64,000 nucleotides of DNA from Aureibacter tunicatorum (GTDB lineage Bacteria > Bacteroidota > Bacteroidia > Cytophagales > Cyclobacteriaceae), in the NCBI RefSeq assembly GCF_036492635.1, contig NZ_AP025305.1, positions 1,550,001-1,614,000 of the forward strand, given 5' to 3'. The notes under the pieces were generated by a model, which had not been told where the DNA came from, ran no database searches, and saw nothing but the letters and a program-made list of their open reading frames with translations. The translations under genes were made by a program, and so were the position numbers. Shown piece by piece: positions 44,599-54,248 of this stretch. Within the stretch, counting starts at the first letter, position 1, and each line of letters begins with the position of its first letter.

Positions 44599-46314
44599 AT
44601 GACGAAAAAATTGGATGTTCAGGCTACCCGTAGCCGAACCAAGAAATATGAGCCTATTCTGCCGGGGACCAAAGACTGGCCGGTGGTATGGATGGCTAAG
44701 CATAGAAAAGAATTTGTTGAGCAAGTAATAGAGGAGAGTTTTAGCCACATATTGTCTCTAAAACCTAATGTCATAGACTTGATTGAGGAGTTGGAGTTGA
44801 CCTTATTCAAGGAAAAAACGAGAATAACGCAAAATCCATGGGTGGTTGACCCTGAAGACGAGAAGGCGTTTTGGTCCGGGATAAAGAAGCAGTTAATTGG
44901 CGTTTCAAAATCGGAAATAGAGCCGGGAGGGGCTGACGAGAAAGTTGCCAAGCAAGTTTTGAAGGCAATAGTTGGCAGATACGCAGAAGAGGTCGCTGGG
45001 AATTTCAAGCCAAGCCATTACAAGATGACGAGAAGTTTGGTCACGTTTGGCTTGACAAGATTTTTGAATGGAGCAAGACTTAAAGGTATCGATAGATTCT
45101 TCAAAAGCGAGTTGTCCTTGATGGATAAGATTCAAATCGTCGGAGAAGTGGATGATTTGAGAAAATTAGCAAAATTGGGAACCATCGTGATGGTGCCAAC
45201 GCACTTTAGCAATCTTGATTCTGTTTTGATCGGCTGGGTTATAAGCACCTTGGGACTGCCTCCTTTGATTTACGGGGCTGGCTTGAATTTATTCAATATC
45301 CAGATTTTCGCTTATTTCATGAATAGCTTGGGAGCCTACAAAGTTGATCGCAGAAAGAAAAATTTGATTTATATTGAAACGCTTAAAATGTATTCCAGCT
45401 TAGCTATACGCAAAGGAATACATAGCTTGTTTTTCCCTGGGGGAACTAGATCCAGGTCAGGTAAAATCGAGGATAGGTTGAAGTTGGGATTGTTGGGGAC
45501 AGCTATTGAAGCGCAAAGAAAGAATATTCAAGAGAAAGGCGAAGATGCTGAAAAAGTATTCGTGGTCCCTATGACATTGAACTATAACTTTGTATTGGAA
45601 GCTCCAAGCTTGATAGACGATTACTTGAAAATCAAAGGGCAAGAGCGTTACTATGCTGAAAGCGATGAGTTTTCTTCTTCAGCTAAGATTTTGAATTTTA
45701 TATTCAAGTTCATGACTAAAGGTGGAAATATATCTGTTTCGATCGGCAAGCCTATGGATTTATTTGGCAATTATGTCAATGGAGAAGGCCAAAGCTTCGA
45801 CAAGTATGGAAGAGAGCTTAAAGTCTATGATTACTTTCGCGATATTGAAGGCAATGTGACTACAGATCTTCAAAGAGAAAAGGAGTACACCAAAATGTTG
45901 GCAGGGAAAATTGTTCATGAGTTCCATCGAATAAACAGGGTTTCCGCGAGCCATTTGGCTTCTTTCACAGCTTTTTATATGTTGAGGAAAAGACATAAAA
46001 AGCTTGATTTGTATAACTTCTTGCGCTTAAGCGACGAGGACTTGGTGATCAATAACGATGAGTTTAAAGCTACTTTCAAAAAAATGAGAGATGTCGTATA
46101 TGAAACCTACAAGGCGGGAAAAATAGATATAGCCAATCACTTGACGGGAGACTTGGATGAAGTGATAGAAATGGGATTGAAAAATTGTGGAATGTATCAT
46201 CCTAAATTGCCGCTCGTAAGGAATAGGCAAAATAACATCACAACAGAGGATGTTAAAACTTTGTATTATTACAGCAACAGGTTGAAAGGTTATGGATTTG
46301 AAAAATATATCTGA
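44599..46314 (+). CDS. Glycerol-3-phosphate/lysophosphatidate acyltransferase-like protein (PlsB/PlsC domain)
   Basis: 571 residues. The acyltransferase core (about 185-390) has motif I THFSNLDS (H202, D207), motif II-type GAYKVDRRKKN and motif III FFPGGTRSRSG, with VPMTLNYNFVLEAPS as motif IV. N- and C-terminal helical regions surround it, as in long Bacteroidota 1-acyl-sn-glycerol-3-phosphate or glycerol-3-phosphate acyltransferases. It has no obvious transmembrane span. Its last 23 bp overlap gpsA, whose product makes glycerol-3-phosphate, so acceptor supply and first acylation are probably coupled. Confidence 0.88.
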   Translation: MTKKLDVQATRSRTKKYEPILPGTKDWPVVWMAKHRKEFVEQVIEESFSHILSLKPNVIDLIEELELTLFKEKTRITQNPWVVDPEDEKAFWSGIKKQLIGVSKSEIEPGGADEKVAKQVLKAIVGRYAEEVAGNFKPSHYKMTRSLVTFGLTRFLNGARLKGIDRFFKSELSLMDKIQIVGEVDDLRKLAKLGTIVMVPTHFSNLDSVLIGWVISTLGLPPLIYGAGLNLFNIQIFAYFMNSLGAYKVDRRKKNLIYIETLKMYSSLAIRKGIHSLFFPGGTRSRSGKIEDRLKLGLLGTAIEAQRKNIQEKGEDAEKVFVVPMTLNYNFVLEAPSLIDDYLKIKGQERYYAESDEFSSSAKILNFIFKFMTKGGNISVSIGKPMDLFGNYVNGEGQSFDKYGRELKVYDYFRDIEGNVTTDLQREKEYTKMLAGKIVHEFHRINRVSASHLASFTAFYMLRKRHKKLDLYNFLRLSDEDLVINNDEFKATFKKMRDVVYETYKAGKIDIANHLTGDLDEVIEMGLKNCGMYHPKLPLVRNRQNNITTEDVKTLYYYSNRLKGYGFEKYI

Positions 46315-47362
46315 CAATGAATATGTCGGAGTTATCGGGGCTGGGAGTTTTGGCTTGGTGATAGCTACGATTTTGTCGGAAAACAGCAATGTATTGATTT
46401 ACGCTCGACGTCAAGAAGTTGTCGATGAGATTAATCAAAAGCGACATTTTAATGGAATAGATTTAGGAGAGAATATCACAGCGATTTCTGATTTGGAGAT
46501 GCTTGCAAGCAAATGCAGGGTGATTTTTCCTATTGTGCCCTCATCTAATTTTAGAGAGATGATGCGAGAGCTTGCTCCATTTCTTTATCCTTATCACATA
46601 ATGATTCATGGCACTAAAGGCCTTGATCATTCGGGAGGTATGGCAGAAGGTGAAGGATCAGTATTGTATGCCAATAAAAAGTTCACTCGCGACAATGTGA
46701 AGACCATGAGCGAAGTGATCAAAGAGGAAAGCTCTGTGGTGAGAATAGGTTGTTTGTCAGGTCCGAACCTAGCGAAAGAGTTGGCGGATAAGCAACCAGC
46801 AGCGACTGTGGTAGCCAGTTCTTTTGACGAAGTTATCTTGGAAGGTCAAAGATTGCTTAGAAACGATCGTTTTATGGTTTATGGTTCTAAGGACTTGATA
46901 GGCGTTGAACTGACAGGAGTGCTTAAGAATATTTTGGCGATAGCCTCCGGTATGCTTAGCGGTCTTGGGTATGGTGAGAATGCCAAGGGCTTATTGATCA
47001 GTCGTGGTTTGGTAGAAATGATCTACGTTGGCAAAGTGCTTGGTGGAAATATGGAAGCTTTTATAGGCTTGGCAGGCATTGGAGATATTGTAACGACTTG
47101 CTCTAGCAAGCTTAGCAGGAATTATACAGTTGGCTATCGATTAGCGCAGGGTGAAAGTGTGCAAGAAATTATTGGAACGATGGATGAGGTAGCCGAGGGT
47201 GTCAATACAATTGAGATTGTCAAGCATCTGGCTGAAAACTATCCAATCAGAGTTCCTATAACCGAGGCGCTTTATAAAGTGATTAAGGGAGAACGTTCAG
47301 TCGCGGATGCGTTGAAATTGTTGATGAAGCTTCCGTTTTACAAGGATATAGATTTTATGTAA
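46292..47362 (+). CDS. gpsA: NAD(P)H-dependent glycerol-3-phosphate dehydrogenase
   Basis: 356 residues. The dinucleotide-binding fold starts with VGVIGAGSFG (13-22). Catalytic and substrate motifs include GTKGLD, SGPNLAKEL, ELTGVLKNILAIASG (active-site Lys) and AGIGDIVTTCSSKLSRNYTVG. It reduces dihydroxyacetone phosphate to sn-glycerol-3-phosphate for phospholipid synthesis. Its ATG lies inside the preceding acyltransferase gene and its stop shares one base with the ung start, so three genes are translationally coupled. Confidence 0.96.
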   Translation: MDLKNISDNEYVGVIGAGSFGLVIATILSENSNVLIYARRQEVVDEINQKRHFNGIDLGENITAISDLEMLASKCRVIFPIVPSSNFREMMRELAPFLYPYHIMIHGTKGLDHSGGMAEGEGSVLYANKKFTRDNVKTMSEVIKEESSVVRIGCLSGPNLAKELADKQPAATVVASSFDEVILEGQRLLRNDRFMVYGSKDLIGVELTGVLKNILAIASGMLSGLGYGENAKGLLISRGLVEMIYVGKVLGGNMEAFIGLAGIGDIVTTCSSKLSRNYTVGYRLAQGESVQEIIGTMDEVAEGVNTIEIVKHLAENYPIRVPITEALYKVIKGERSVADALKLLMKLPFYKDIDFM

Positions 47363-48033
47363 TGAGTGGTCTTGAGTTCAGTGTAAGAGAATCATGGGAA
47401 AAAGTTCTTCAAGAAGAATTTGAAAAGGATTATTTTGAAAGCTTGCAATCTTTTTTGGACGATGAATATAGAAACGAAGTGATTTATCCGCCTAGAGACT
47501 TGGTCTTTAACGCGTTTAATCACTGCGATTTTGATGACTTGAAAGTCGTCATATTAGGACAAGACCCTTATCACGGCCCTGGGCAAGCAAATGGCTTGAG
47601 TTTTTCAGTATGCGATGGTGTAAAATTCCCTCCAAGCCTTAGAAATATTTTTAAAGAAGTTAATGAAGATGTGCTAGCTCCAATACCATTAATGGGGAGT
47701 TTGGAACGGTGGGCTGATCAAGGTGTTTTATTGTTGAATACGGTGATGACGGTTAGAGCTTCCAAGCCTGCTTCGCATAAAGGCAAAGGATGGGAACAGT
47801 TCACCGATGCTGTTATTCAGAAAATATCAAGTGAATCTGAGAATGTCGTGTTTATGCTTTGGGGAAAGCCTGCTCAAAGCAAAGCTTCTATGATTGATAA
47901 TAAAAAGCATATGATATTGGAGGCTGTGCATCCTTCTCCATTATCCGCGTATAGAGGATTCTTCGGTTGCAAGCATTTTTCAAAAGCCAATGATTATTTG
48001 AAAAGCAAAGGAATAAAGGAAGTGGAATGGTAA
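47362..48033 (+). CDS. ung: Uracil-DNA glycosylase, family 1
   Basis: 223 residues with the water-activating loop GQDPYHGPGQANGLSFSV (D68), the 4-Pro-like VKFPPSLRNIFKE loop and the minor-groove intercalation loop HPSPLSAYRGFFGCKHFS. It removes uracil from DNA at the start of base-excision repair. Start ATG overlaps the gpsA TAA by one base. Confidence 0.97.
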   Translation: MSGLEFSVRESWEKVLQEEFEKDYFESLQSFLDDEYRNEVIYPPRDLVFNAFNHCDFDDLKVVILGQDPYHGPGQANGLSFSVCDGVKFPPSLRNIFKEVNEDVLAPIPLMGSLERWADQGVLLLNTVMTVRASKPASHKGKGWEQFTDAVIQKISSESENVVFMLWGKPAQSKASMIDNKKHMILEAVHPSPLSAYRGFFGCKHFSKANDYLKSKGIKEVEW

Positions 48034-48078
48034 ACATAAGCTAAGAACGCATGTTTAAATCTGAAAGTCTTTAGAATT

Positions 48079-48429
48079 ATGCGTATAGTTTTTTGTTCTA
48101 TTTTGCTGTCGATGTTTTTGTTTTCTTGCAAAAAAGTAGTTAATGATATTGTTGATTGCGCATTGGCTCCATATGGGGCTAGGTTTGACTATCATGTAGT
48201 CAATCCGGAAAATTTTCCTCAATATGTTCAGTTCAAGTATATCAATATTGACAGTACTCGAAAATTAAGCTTCCATTGGGACTTTGGAAATGGCATGGAA
48301 GGAGACGAAGAAAACCCCCTTGAATTGTATGAAGAGTCAGGTATTTATAAAGTTAGGCTTAGTGTTACAGGTACTGTGGGGGGAGAGCCATGCACGAAAA
48401 GCGAGGAAATGGATATTGAGTTAAAATAG
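48079..48429 (+). CDS. Small PKD-domain lipoprotein
   Basis: 116 residues. A lipoprotein signal ends in LFSC (Cys near 17). The mature part is a single PKD-like beta-sandwich: FKYINIDSTRKLSFHWDFGN, then NPLELYEESGIYKVRLSVTG. PKD domains mediate protein or carbohydrate contact on surface proteins. It follows ung by 45 bp and may be the last gene of that operon. No binding partner can be named. Confidence 0.78.
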   Translation: MRIVFCSILLSMFLFSCKKVVNDIVDCALAPYGARFDYHVVNPENFPQYVQFKYINIDSTRKLSFHWDFGNGMEGDEENPLELYEESGIYKVRLSVTGTVGGEPCTKSEEMDIELK

Positions 48430-48580
48430 AATTTCATTTGCATTTTTTGATATTATTTTTAAATTTATTTTTCTAAAATTATCAATTTGGCGTTTGATGA
48501 AATTTTAGCATTCTACTGCATAATGCTTTTCCTGCGTCGAAATGAAAGTATATTCACCTTTTTTCTAACTTTTAGATAGT

Positions 48581-49993
48581 ATGATCAAGAGAGCATTGTT
48601 GATGTTAGTAGTGATGGTTGTTTCCTTTCAAAGTGCCATGGCTCAACATGAAGAACATTATAAAATTTCCATTAAGATCGAAAATTTTGCCGATAGCGTA
48701 TTGTACTTAGGTTATCATAAGTGGGATAAGCAGTACTTATTGGATACTATCCAGCACACAAGCCCAAGCAAAGCGATGGTGTTTGAAGGGGAAAGAAAAC
48801 TGCCTAATGGAATTTATTTTATTTATAGTCCAAGTCATTATGTGGAGTTCGTCTTGGGTAACGAAAAAAGGGAATTTGCGTTTGAAACGGATACGACATC
48901 CATTCAAGGCAATTTAAAGGTCACAGGCTCGAAGGAAAACGAGATGTTTATTAGTTATCAGAGGTTTATCGGAGAGAAGACCAAAGAAGTGCAAGCGCTT
49001 AACCAAGAATTGAAAACTCTCGAAGGTGACGAAAATGCTCAAAAAGAAGTCAAGGATAAAATAGAAGTCCTTAACGGTATGGTCGCAGAAAAGCAAGATG
49101 AATTGCTTGAGAATCATTCAGACATGGTTGTAAGCAAATTAATCGCAGGTTCGAATAGACCCAAAATTCCGGAAAACATAGAAGATCGAAAAGCTAAATT
49201 CGAGTATTACAAAACACATTTTTTCGATGGAGTGGACTTGTCAGACTCCACGTTATTGTATTCACCGATTTTGAAGCCGAGACTGGATGAATATGTGCAA
49301 AAACTTACCATGCAAGTGCCTGATTCAGTGACTAAGGCGATAAGCTTTATTCTTGATCAGGCTATTGCCAATGATGAGATGTTCAGGTATTTATTGGTGA
49401 CATACACGCAAGAGTATGAGCGTACGCCAATGATGGGTATGGAGAAGGTTTTTATAGATTTGTCCGAGCGTTATTATTTGGAAGGCAAGGCGTATTGGGC
49501 AGATGAAGAGGTATTGAAAAAAGTAGCGGAAAGAGTGGATCAGATGAAGCCCAATATGATTGGCGAGATTGCTCCAGAGTTGCACCTTTTGGATTCATCC
49601 CTTACAGAGCCGATCTTTTTGGAAAATATTACCAGCAAGTATGTGGTTCTTTATTTCTATGATCCTGATTGCGGACATTGCAAAAAAGAAACGCCCAAAT
49701 TGTTGGAAGAGTATCATGAGCACTTGAGGGAAAAAGATGTAGAAGTGCTGGCTGTGACAACGGTAACAGACATGGACAAATGGAAAGAGTATATTAAAAA
49801 GCTTGATCTTGACTGGATAAACGCCGCGGACCCATATATCAACAGCAACTTTAGGTATGAATATGATATCAGATCAACGCCTATGAAATATGTGTTGGAC
49901 AAGGATAGAAAGATCGTTGGCAGAAGAATTGGCATCGAACAGATTAAAGATTTAGTGGATTTTTTGGATAAGAAGGATGCAGAGTTGAATTAA
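48581..49993 (+). CDS. TlpA-like thioredoxin-fold protein with DUF4369/DUF5106 domains
   Basis: 470 residues with a signal peptide (about 1-21). Residues about 25-120 resemble DUF4369 (YKISIKIENFADSVLYLGYH), and 130-330 the helical DUF5106 region. The C-terminal TlpA/ResA-like thioredoxin domain (about 335-470) carries a CGHC active site (C364, C367) in FYDPDCGHCKKETPKL and the cis-Pro loop RSTPMKYVLD. Such Bacteroidota proteins reduce or isomerise disulfides in the periplasm, for example for cytochrome maturation. It is monocistronic with a terminator behind it. Confidence 0.88.
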   Translation: MIKRALLMLVVMVVSFQSAMAQHEEHYKISIKIENFADSVLYLGYHKWDKQYLLDTIQHTSPSKAMVFEGERKLPNGIYFIYSPSHYVEFVLGNEKREFAFETDTTSIQGNLKVTGSKENEMFISYQRFIGEKTKEVQALNQELKTLEGDENAQKEVKDKIEVLNGMVAEKQDELLENHSDMVVSKLIAGSNRPKIPENIEDRKAKFEYYKTHFFDGVDLSDSTLLYSPILKPRLDEYVQKLTMQVPDSVTKAISFILDQAIANDEMFRYLLVTYTQEYERTPMMGMEKVFIDLSERYYLEGKAYWADEEVLKKVAERVDQMKPNMIGEIAPELHLLDSSLTEPIFLENITSKYVVLYFYDPDCGHCKKETPKLLEEYHEHLREKDVEVLAVTTVTDMDKWKEYIKKLDLDWINAADPYINSNFRYEYDIRSTPMKYVLDKDRKIVGRRIGIEQIKDLVDFLDKKDAELN

Positions 49994-50018
49994 ACATAAG
50001 AAAGACATAAGCTTAATG

Positions 50019-50058
50019 AATGCCATGTTGAATGTATTGATTTCAGCATGGCATTTTG
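50019..50058 (+). terminator. Terminator of the TlpA-like gene
   Basis: AATGCCATG (50019-50027) pairs with CATGGCATT (50047-50055); TTTGTTTTA follows. Confidence 0.75.
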
Positions 50059-50286
50059 TTTTATAACGGATGATTTTAGGTTAAAGTGATTTGCACCAAA
50101 TCGTGATATGGTGTTCTTTTGTCAATGTATTGTGTAAATAAATCTTTGGTTTCTGATTATTCAAGATGAAAATATTATCTTCGTCATTTGTCGGGTTAGG
50201 GAGAATGGCTGTTTGAATGTATGTCTATTGTGTTATTTTGTTTTAGCATAAGTCTATTGCAAAATAAACAATGATTTGAATAAAGA

Positions 50287-50294
50287 TACGTTTG
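50287..50294 (+). promoter_or_regulatory. Candidate -7 element (TACGTTTG) of the Omp85-type gene
   Basis: Exact TAnnTTTG match 41 bp before the ATG at 50335; no well-spaced -33 element seen. Confidence 0.35.
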
Positions 50295-50334
50295 AGACAA
50301 GAGCCCTGTGTGAGGGAAGATTTAAAATTAGACT

Positions 50335-51531
50335 ATGAACTTAAAGGTTAATGTTGCTGCTTTAGTAGCGATAATCGCTGTATTTTTTTGTGTGTCAAAT
50401 ATAAATTTGGTTAAAGCGGCTGAACTAGATACTTTGGCTACTGATTCAGTTAAAGCGAAGAGAAATCTGCGTTTTAGTATGCTGGGAGGACCGGGATATT
50501 CACCGGATTTCGGTTTTTTGATTGGAGGTAGTGCTTTGTTTACTTTTTCAACTAATCCTGCGGATACTGCATTGAAGAGATCTGTCGTGCCTGTCGCTTT
50601 TGCTTATATGGCAAATGGAGGTGGTAGTGCGATCATTAGGCCCCAGCTTTTTTTCAACCATGATCGATTTAGAATTTTTGGTCAAATAAGCGCGAAGAAT
50701 ACTATAGAAAATTATTATGGTATTGGCTACGCTAATAATTCCGAGATTGAAAAAGGCGAAACGACCACGGAATATAGAAATATAGGTTACAGATTTAATC
50801 CAGTGTTGTTATTCAGGTACAAGAAGACAGATTTATTCTTAGGAGGGTCAATAGATATTTCACAACAAAATATCACGGAGCCAAGCCAAGGAGTGATGAA
50901 TGATCCTGTTTATATTGCCCAAGGAGGTGATAGCACTGGCCTTAAGTTTTTCAATGTCGGTTTAGGCGTTAATTTTAATTATGATACCAGAGACGTCCCG
51001 GCCAATGCTTATAGTGGAATGTTGTTGGAGTTCAGCGCTACATATTACTCCAAGAGTTTTGGAGGCGAGAGCGATTATGGGGTTTATAATTTCAATTATA
51101 GACAGTTTAAGGAGTTGAAGTTTTTGGGAGAAAGAAAAGTATTGGCATGGATGTTAAAAGGACAATTCACATCCGGAGATGTGCCTTTGACAGAATATGC
51201 TCCAATAGGTTCTCCATTTGATTTGAGGGGTTATTATATGGGGCAATATCGTGACAGCAACTCCATGGCAGGAGTCGTTGAATACAGGCACATGTTCAAT
51301 ATGGGCGATGAAACGTGGTTGAGAAGGTTGGGATCGAAAATGGGATTCGCCGCTTGGTGTGGCTTGGGGTCGATAGGGCCTGATATGTCCAATTGGTCTC
51401 CATTGTTGCCGAATTATGGCGTTGGAATACGTATAGAAGTTCAGCCTAGAATGAACTTTAGAATGGATATAGGAAAAGACCCAATAAACAATCAAACATT
51501 ATTATATTTCAATATGACTGAAGCCTTTTAA
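50335..51531 (+). CDS. Omp85/BamA-TamA family outer-membrane barrel protein
   Basis: 398 residues with a signal peptide (about 1-29). There are no POTRA domains. The rest is a beta-barrel in the surface-antigen (BamA barrel) style: GFNFNYDTRD-like signature GLGVNFNYDTRDVPANAYSG (about 214-233), the lock-region FDLRGYYMGQYRD (VRGF-like) near 301, and a C-terminal strand ending NQTLLYFNMTEAF. Barrel-only Omp85 proteins are frequent in Bacteroidota; their clients are unknown. A lipoprotein gene follows after 14 bp, so the two probably form an envelope operon. Confidence 0.85.
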   Translation: MNLKVNVAALVAIIAVFFCVSNINLVKAAELDTLATDSVKAKRNLRFSMLGGPGYSPDFGFLIGGSALFTFSTNPADTALKRSVVPVAFAYMANGGGSAIIRPQLFFNHDRFRIFGQISAKNTIENYYGIGYANNSEIEKGETTTEYRNIGYRFNPVLLFRYKKTDLFLGGSIDISQQNITEPSQGVMNDPVYIAQGGDSTGLKFFNVGLGVNFNYDTRDVPANAYSGMLLEFSATYYSKSFGGESDYGVYNFNYRQFKELKFLGERKVLAWMLKGQFTSGDVPLTEYAPIGSPFDLRGYYMGQYRDSNSMAGVVEYRHMFNMGDETWLRRLGSKMGFAAWCGLGSIGPDMSNWSPLLPNYGVGIRIEVQPRMNFRMDIGKDPINNQTLLYFNMTEAF

Positions 51532-51545
51532 AAAGGGAATGCATC

Positions 51546-52820
51546 ATGAAAAAATATATTCTAATCGCAACGGCTTTGGCGGGAATGATGTCTTGCAAAG
51601 GCGTCAAATCCAGCACAGAGACCACAGAACTACAAATGGCTTGGAAAGAATACAACCAAGCGGTGCAAAATGCCGAGGAGGAATTTGTAAATAGTAAAAT
51701 TTTCAAATTGGATTCTGTTCATCAGGCAGGAGCATATGAGCTTTTATCTATGCTCATTGCTGGTAATCAGGATTTGATAATGACTAATCCGGACTTTCCC
51801 AACTTTAGAAACATGGAAAGTCCCACCAGAAGAATAGGAATCGATAATCCGGACAACTATTACAGAGTCGCGAATGTGTGGAATCCAGATGGCAAGCATG
51901 TGTACAAGATTACCGGAAATAGAGGAACCACTGCTGACTTTCTTGTTGAGACATTTTATGGACCAGATCCTAAAGGAGCTATCGCTGTATTGGAAGATGA
52001 GCAAATGAATCTGGATGAAAATGGGGACTTTGTGATATATTTGAGCAAGCATAGAGAGTCACATATGCAAAACTGGATGGAGTTGGAGCAAGAAGATAGA
52101 ATATTGTCTTTGATTGTCAGAAGCAATCATTCAGAATGGGATAAAGAAAGGCACGGAGATGTGTATATCGAGTTGGAGGGCACATCAGGTGAGCCGAGTC
52201 CAAACACTGATATGGATATGATGGCCAAAAAGGTGAGAAACGCAGCTGATATAATCAACCGCCAAGGTAAATTTTGGCCTAATTTTGCTTGGAAAATGAC
52301 CTTGATGCCTAAAAACTCATTGATGAAGTTCAAGACGACAGGTGAAATCGGTATATTATCTCAAAAAAGCTCTTATGGATATTGGCAACTGGAAAGCGAC
52401 GAGGCCTTGGTGGTGAAGTTGAGAGAGGTGGACGCAGGGTATTGCGGTTTTCAAATACTTAATTTTTGGGGGTCAAGTCCGGATTGGAGAAATAGACAAT
52501 CGAGTTTGTCATGGGGTAGAGACGGCAAGTGTCAGGCATTCAAGAGCTCTGACGGGTATTATTATATTGTTGTTAGCGAAAAAGATCCGGGTATAGAGAA
52601 TTGGATAGATGCCTGTGGAATGAAAAAGGGAGTTATGACTTTGAGAATTCAGAGTTTAAGAGAGCTGGGTTTGGATTTTAAGCCGGAAACTCAAGTGGTG
52701 AAGTTATCGAACCTTTTGGAACACCTTCCTGAAGGCACGCCTAAATTCTCCAAAGATCAAAGAAGCGAGCAATTATCAAGTCGTCAACAACATGCGTTGG
52801 ATAGATATACGTATTGGTAA
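51546..52820 (+). CDS. DUF1214-like lipoprotein
   Basis: 424 residues. A lipoprotein signal ends in MMSC (Cys 17). The C-terminal third has YYYIVVSEKDPGIENWIDAC followed by GVMTLRIQ, resembling the DUF1214 signature S-x-x-D-P-G-x-x-N-W-L-D. The middle contains a DUF1254/1214-like YYRVANVWNPDGKHVYKITG stretch. Function of the family is unknown. It is 14 bp behind the Omp85-type barrel gene, which suggests a joint outer-membrane role. A strong terminator follows. Confidence 0.75.
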   Translation: MKKYILIATALAGMMSCKGVKSSTETTELQMAWKEYNQAVQNAEEEFVNSKIFKLDSVHQAGAYELLSMLIAGNQDLIMTNPDFPNFRNMESPTRRIGIDNPDNYYRVANVWNPDGKHVYKITGNRGTTADFLVETFYGPDPKGAIAVLEDEQMNLDENGDFVIYLSKHRESHMQNWMELEQEDRILSLIVRSNHSEWDKERHGDVYIELEGTSGEPSPNTDMDMMAKKVRNAADIINRQGKFWPNFAWKMTLMPKNSLMKFKTTGEIGILSQKSSYGYWQLESDEALVVKLREVDAGYCGFQILNFWGSSPDWRNRQSSLSWGRDGKCQAFKSSDGYYYIVVSEKDPGIENWIDACGMKKGVMTLRIQSLRELGLDFKPETQVVKLSNLLEHLPEGTPKFSKDQRSEQLSSRQQHALDRYTYW

Positions 52821-52846
52821 TATCGTTTTATGAGAATTTTGATTAT

Positions 52847-52878
52847 AGCCTTCTTCAAATTTTTGGGAAGGCTTTTTT
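52847..52878 (+). terminator. Terminator of the Omp85/lipoprotein operon
   Basis: AGCCTTC (52847-52853) pairs with GAAGGCT (52867-52873), followed by TTTTTTG. Confidence 0.85.
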
Positions 52879-53056
52879 GATTAATTTTCAAATTTGCTCC
52901 ATTATTTAATGCACGATGCTTTTAATTTTAAGCTTTCTTTAATTATTTTTTTCGCATTTTATTAAAGAGTTATGTATTGATTACATCTTTGATGAGTGTG
53001 CTAAATATTGTTGTAGGTGAATATATTAGAGGGGTTTAACTCTAAAAAATACAACA

Positions 53057-54103
53057 ATGAATTTAAAATTACATTTGGGAGTTTTCTTAACGGGATGTTC
53101 TCTTCTCATGGCTTCTTGCCAACAAACTAGCGATCTTGATGAAGTGATCGAGATTGACTCATTTGAAAACTCCATAGTGAGGTCGGAAACTGAGCCTACT
53201 GCTTCTGTGAATTCTTTGGGAGATTACAAGCCTTTGGTATATCATCATGCGCCTGTTCATATTCAAGATGTTGACCAGACAGGAAGATATTCGTTGGGAG
53301 GAGTGTCGGATTATGTGACGGCTATAGATTTTGATGGAGATTGGGTTTCCACGAATAACTGGGATAATTTAAAAAGCAAGAATGATTGCAAAGCGGTAAG
53401 TTACTATTCGGTGGTGGAATCAGAAACGCACTATTTTATTCTGTACACTTTCTTTCATCCAAGAGATTGGACGGACATTTTCTTTTTGTACAGCTTGGAT
53501 CAACATGAGAATGACTTGGAAGGCGCGCTACATATTATTAGAAAAGATGGATCGCAGTTTGGAAGCCTTGAAGGTGTTGTAACTGTATTCCACAGCGATT
53601 TTTATTCCTACAAACCTCAAGGGAGTTCATTAAGCGGGGGACATGAAAATATAGATGGAACTTGCGATAGAGAAAATTACGATGGCTCATTGAGAGTATT
53701 GACAACGCAAGAGGCGAAAGGCCATGGGATGAAAACTTTTCCTGATTTCAAGCCGGGAGGGAGCGATTATGTGAAGTACTATCCAAGTTTGACTATATCG
53801 GAATATCCATCTGATGATTACGACAGGCATGTGAAGTACAAGCTAGTGGATATTTTTGAAACGAATGGCATCTGGGATAGAAGGTTTGACACGCGTTTTT
53901 TGATCAATGCAAAGTATTTTCCTAATTCATTTACAAATAATGGGAGCGCGAATACTCCTTGGAATTGGGATGATGGAAATGACGGGGCTTCTTATACTGG
54001 AGAAATTGCCAATAATCCTGCGAAGTTGACTGCTCATTACTTCTCGAATCTTGGTGAATTCAGCAGAAATTATACTTACAATCCATATACGGGAGTGAAA
54101 TAA
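53057..54103 (+). CDS. Hypothetical lipoprotein, possibly NPP1/Vps62-like
   Basis: 348 residues with a lipoprotein signal (LMASC, Cys near 21). The mature part shows YHHAPVHIQDVD, VTAIDFDGDWVSTNNWDN, a YSVVESETHYFILYTFFHPR strand pair and HENDLEGALHII. The last is reminiscent of the GHRHDWE heptapeptide of NPP1/NLP necrosis-inducing proteins and of bacterial Vps62-like proteins, but the match is short. No family is certain. It is monocistronic, with about 180 bp of A+T-rich upstream DNA. Confidence 0.65.
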   Translation: MNLKLHLGVFLTGCSLLMASCQQTSDLDEVIEIDSFENSIVRSETEPTASVNSLGDYKPLVYHHAPVHIQDVDQTGRYSLGGVSDYVTAIDFDGDWVSTNNWDNLKSKNDCKAVSYYSVVESETHYFILYTFFHPRDWTDIFFLYSLDQHENDLEGALHIIRKDGSQFGSLEGVVTVFHSDFYSYKPQGSSLSGGHENIDGTCDRENYDGSLRVLTTQEAKGHGMKTFPDFKPGGSDYVKYYPSLTISEYPSDDYDRHVKYKLVDIFETNGIWDRRFDTRFLINAKYFPNSFTNNGSANTPWNWDDGNDGASYTGEIANNPAKLTAHYFSNLGEFSRNYTYNPYTGVK

Positions 54104-54248
54104 TATCAGAGAAGTCGGATCTTCAGAAAGCAAATGTTTTGGAGATCCTTCTTGAAGTTTAATGTCTTAATGTTAAGAGAATAAAAAGTAAAATAGTTAA
54201 TTTTGCAGGGTTGCGCTCTTCAAAATCAAATCTAAATTCACTTGACAA

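Larger units (their letters stand above)
49994..50334. other. Intergenic region upstream of the Omp85-type gene
   Basis: 341 bp. After the terminator (50019-50058) there is a 20-bp imperfect palindrome, CACCA-A-ATC-GT-GAT-A-TGGTG (50094-50113), and a TACGTTTG box (50287-50294) 41 bp before the next ATG. No gene or RNA is recognised. Confidence 0.5.
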
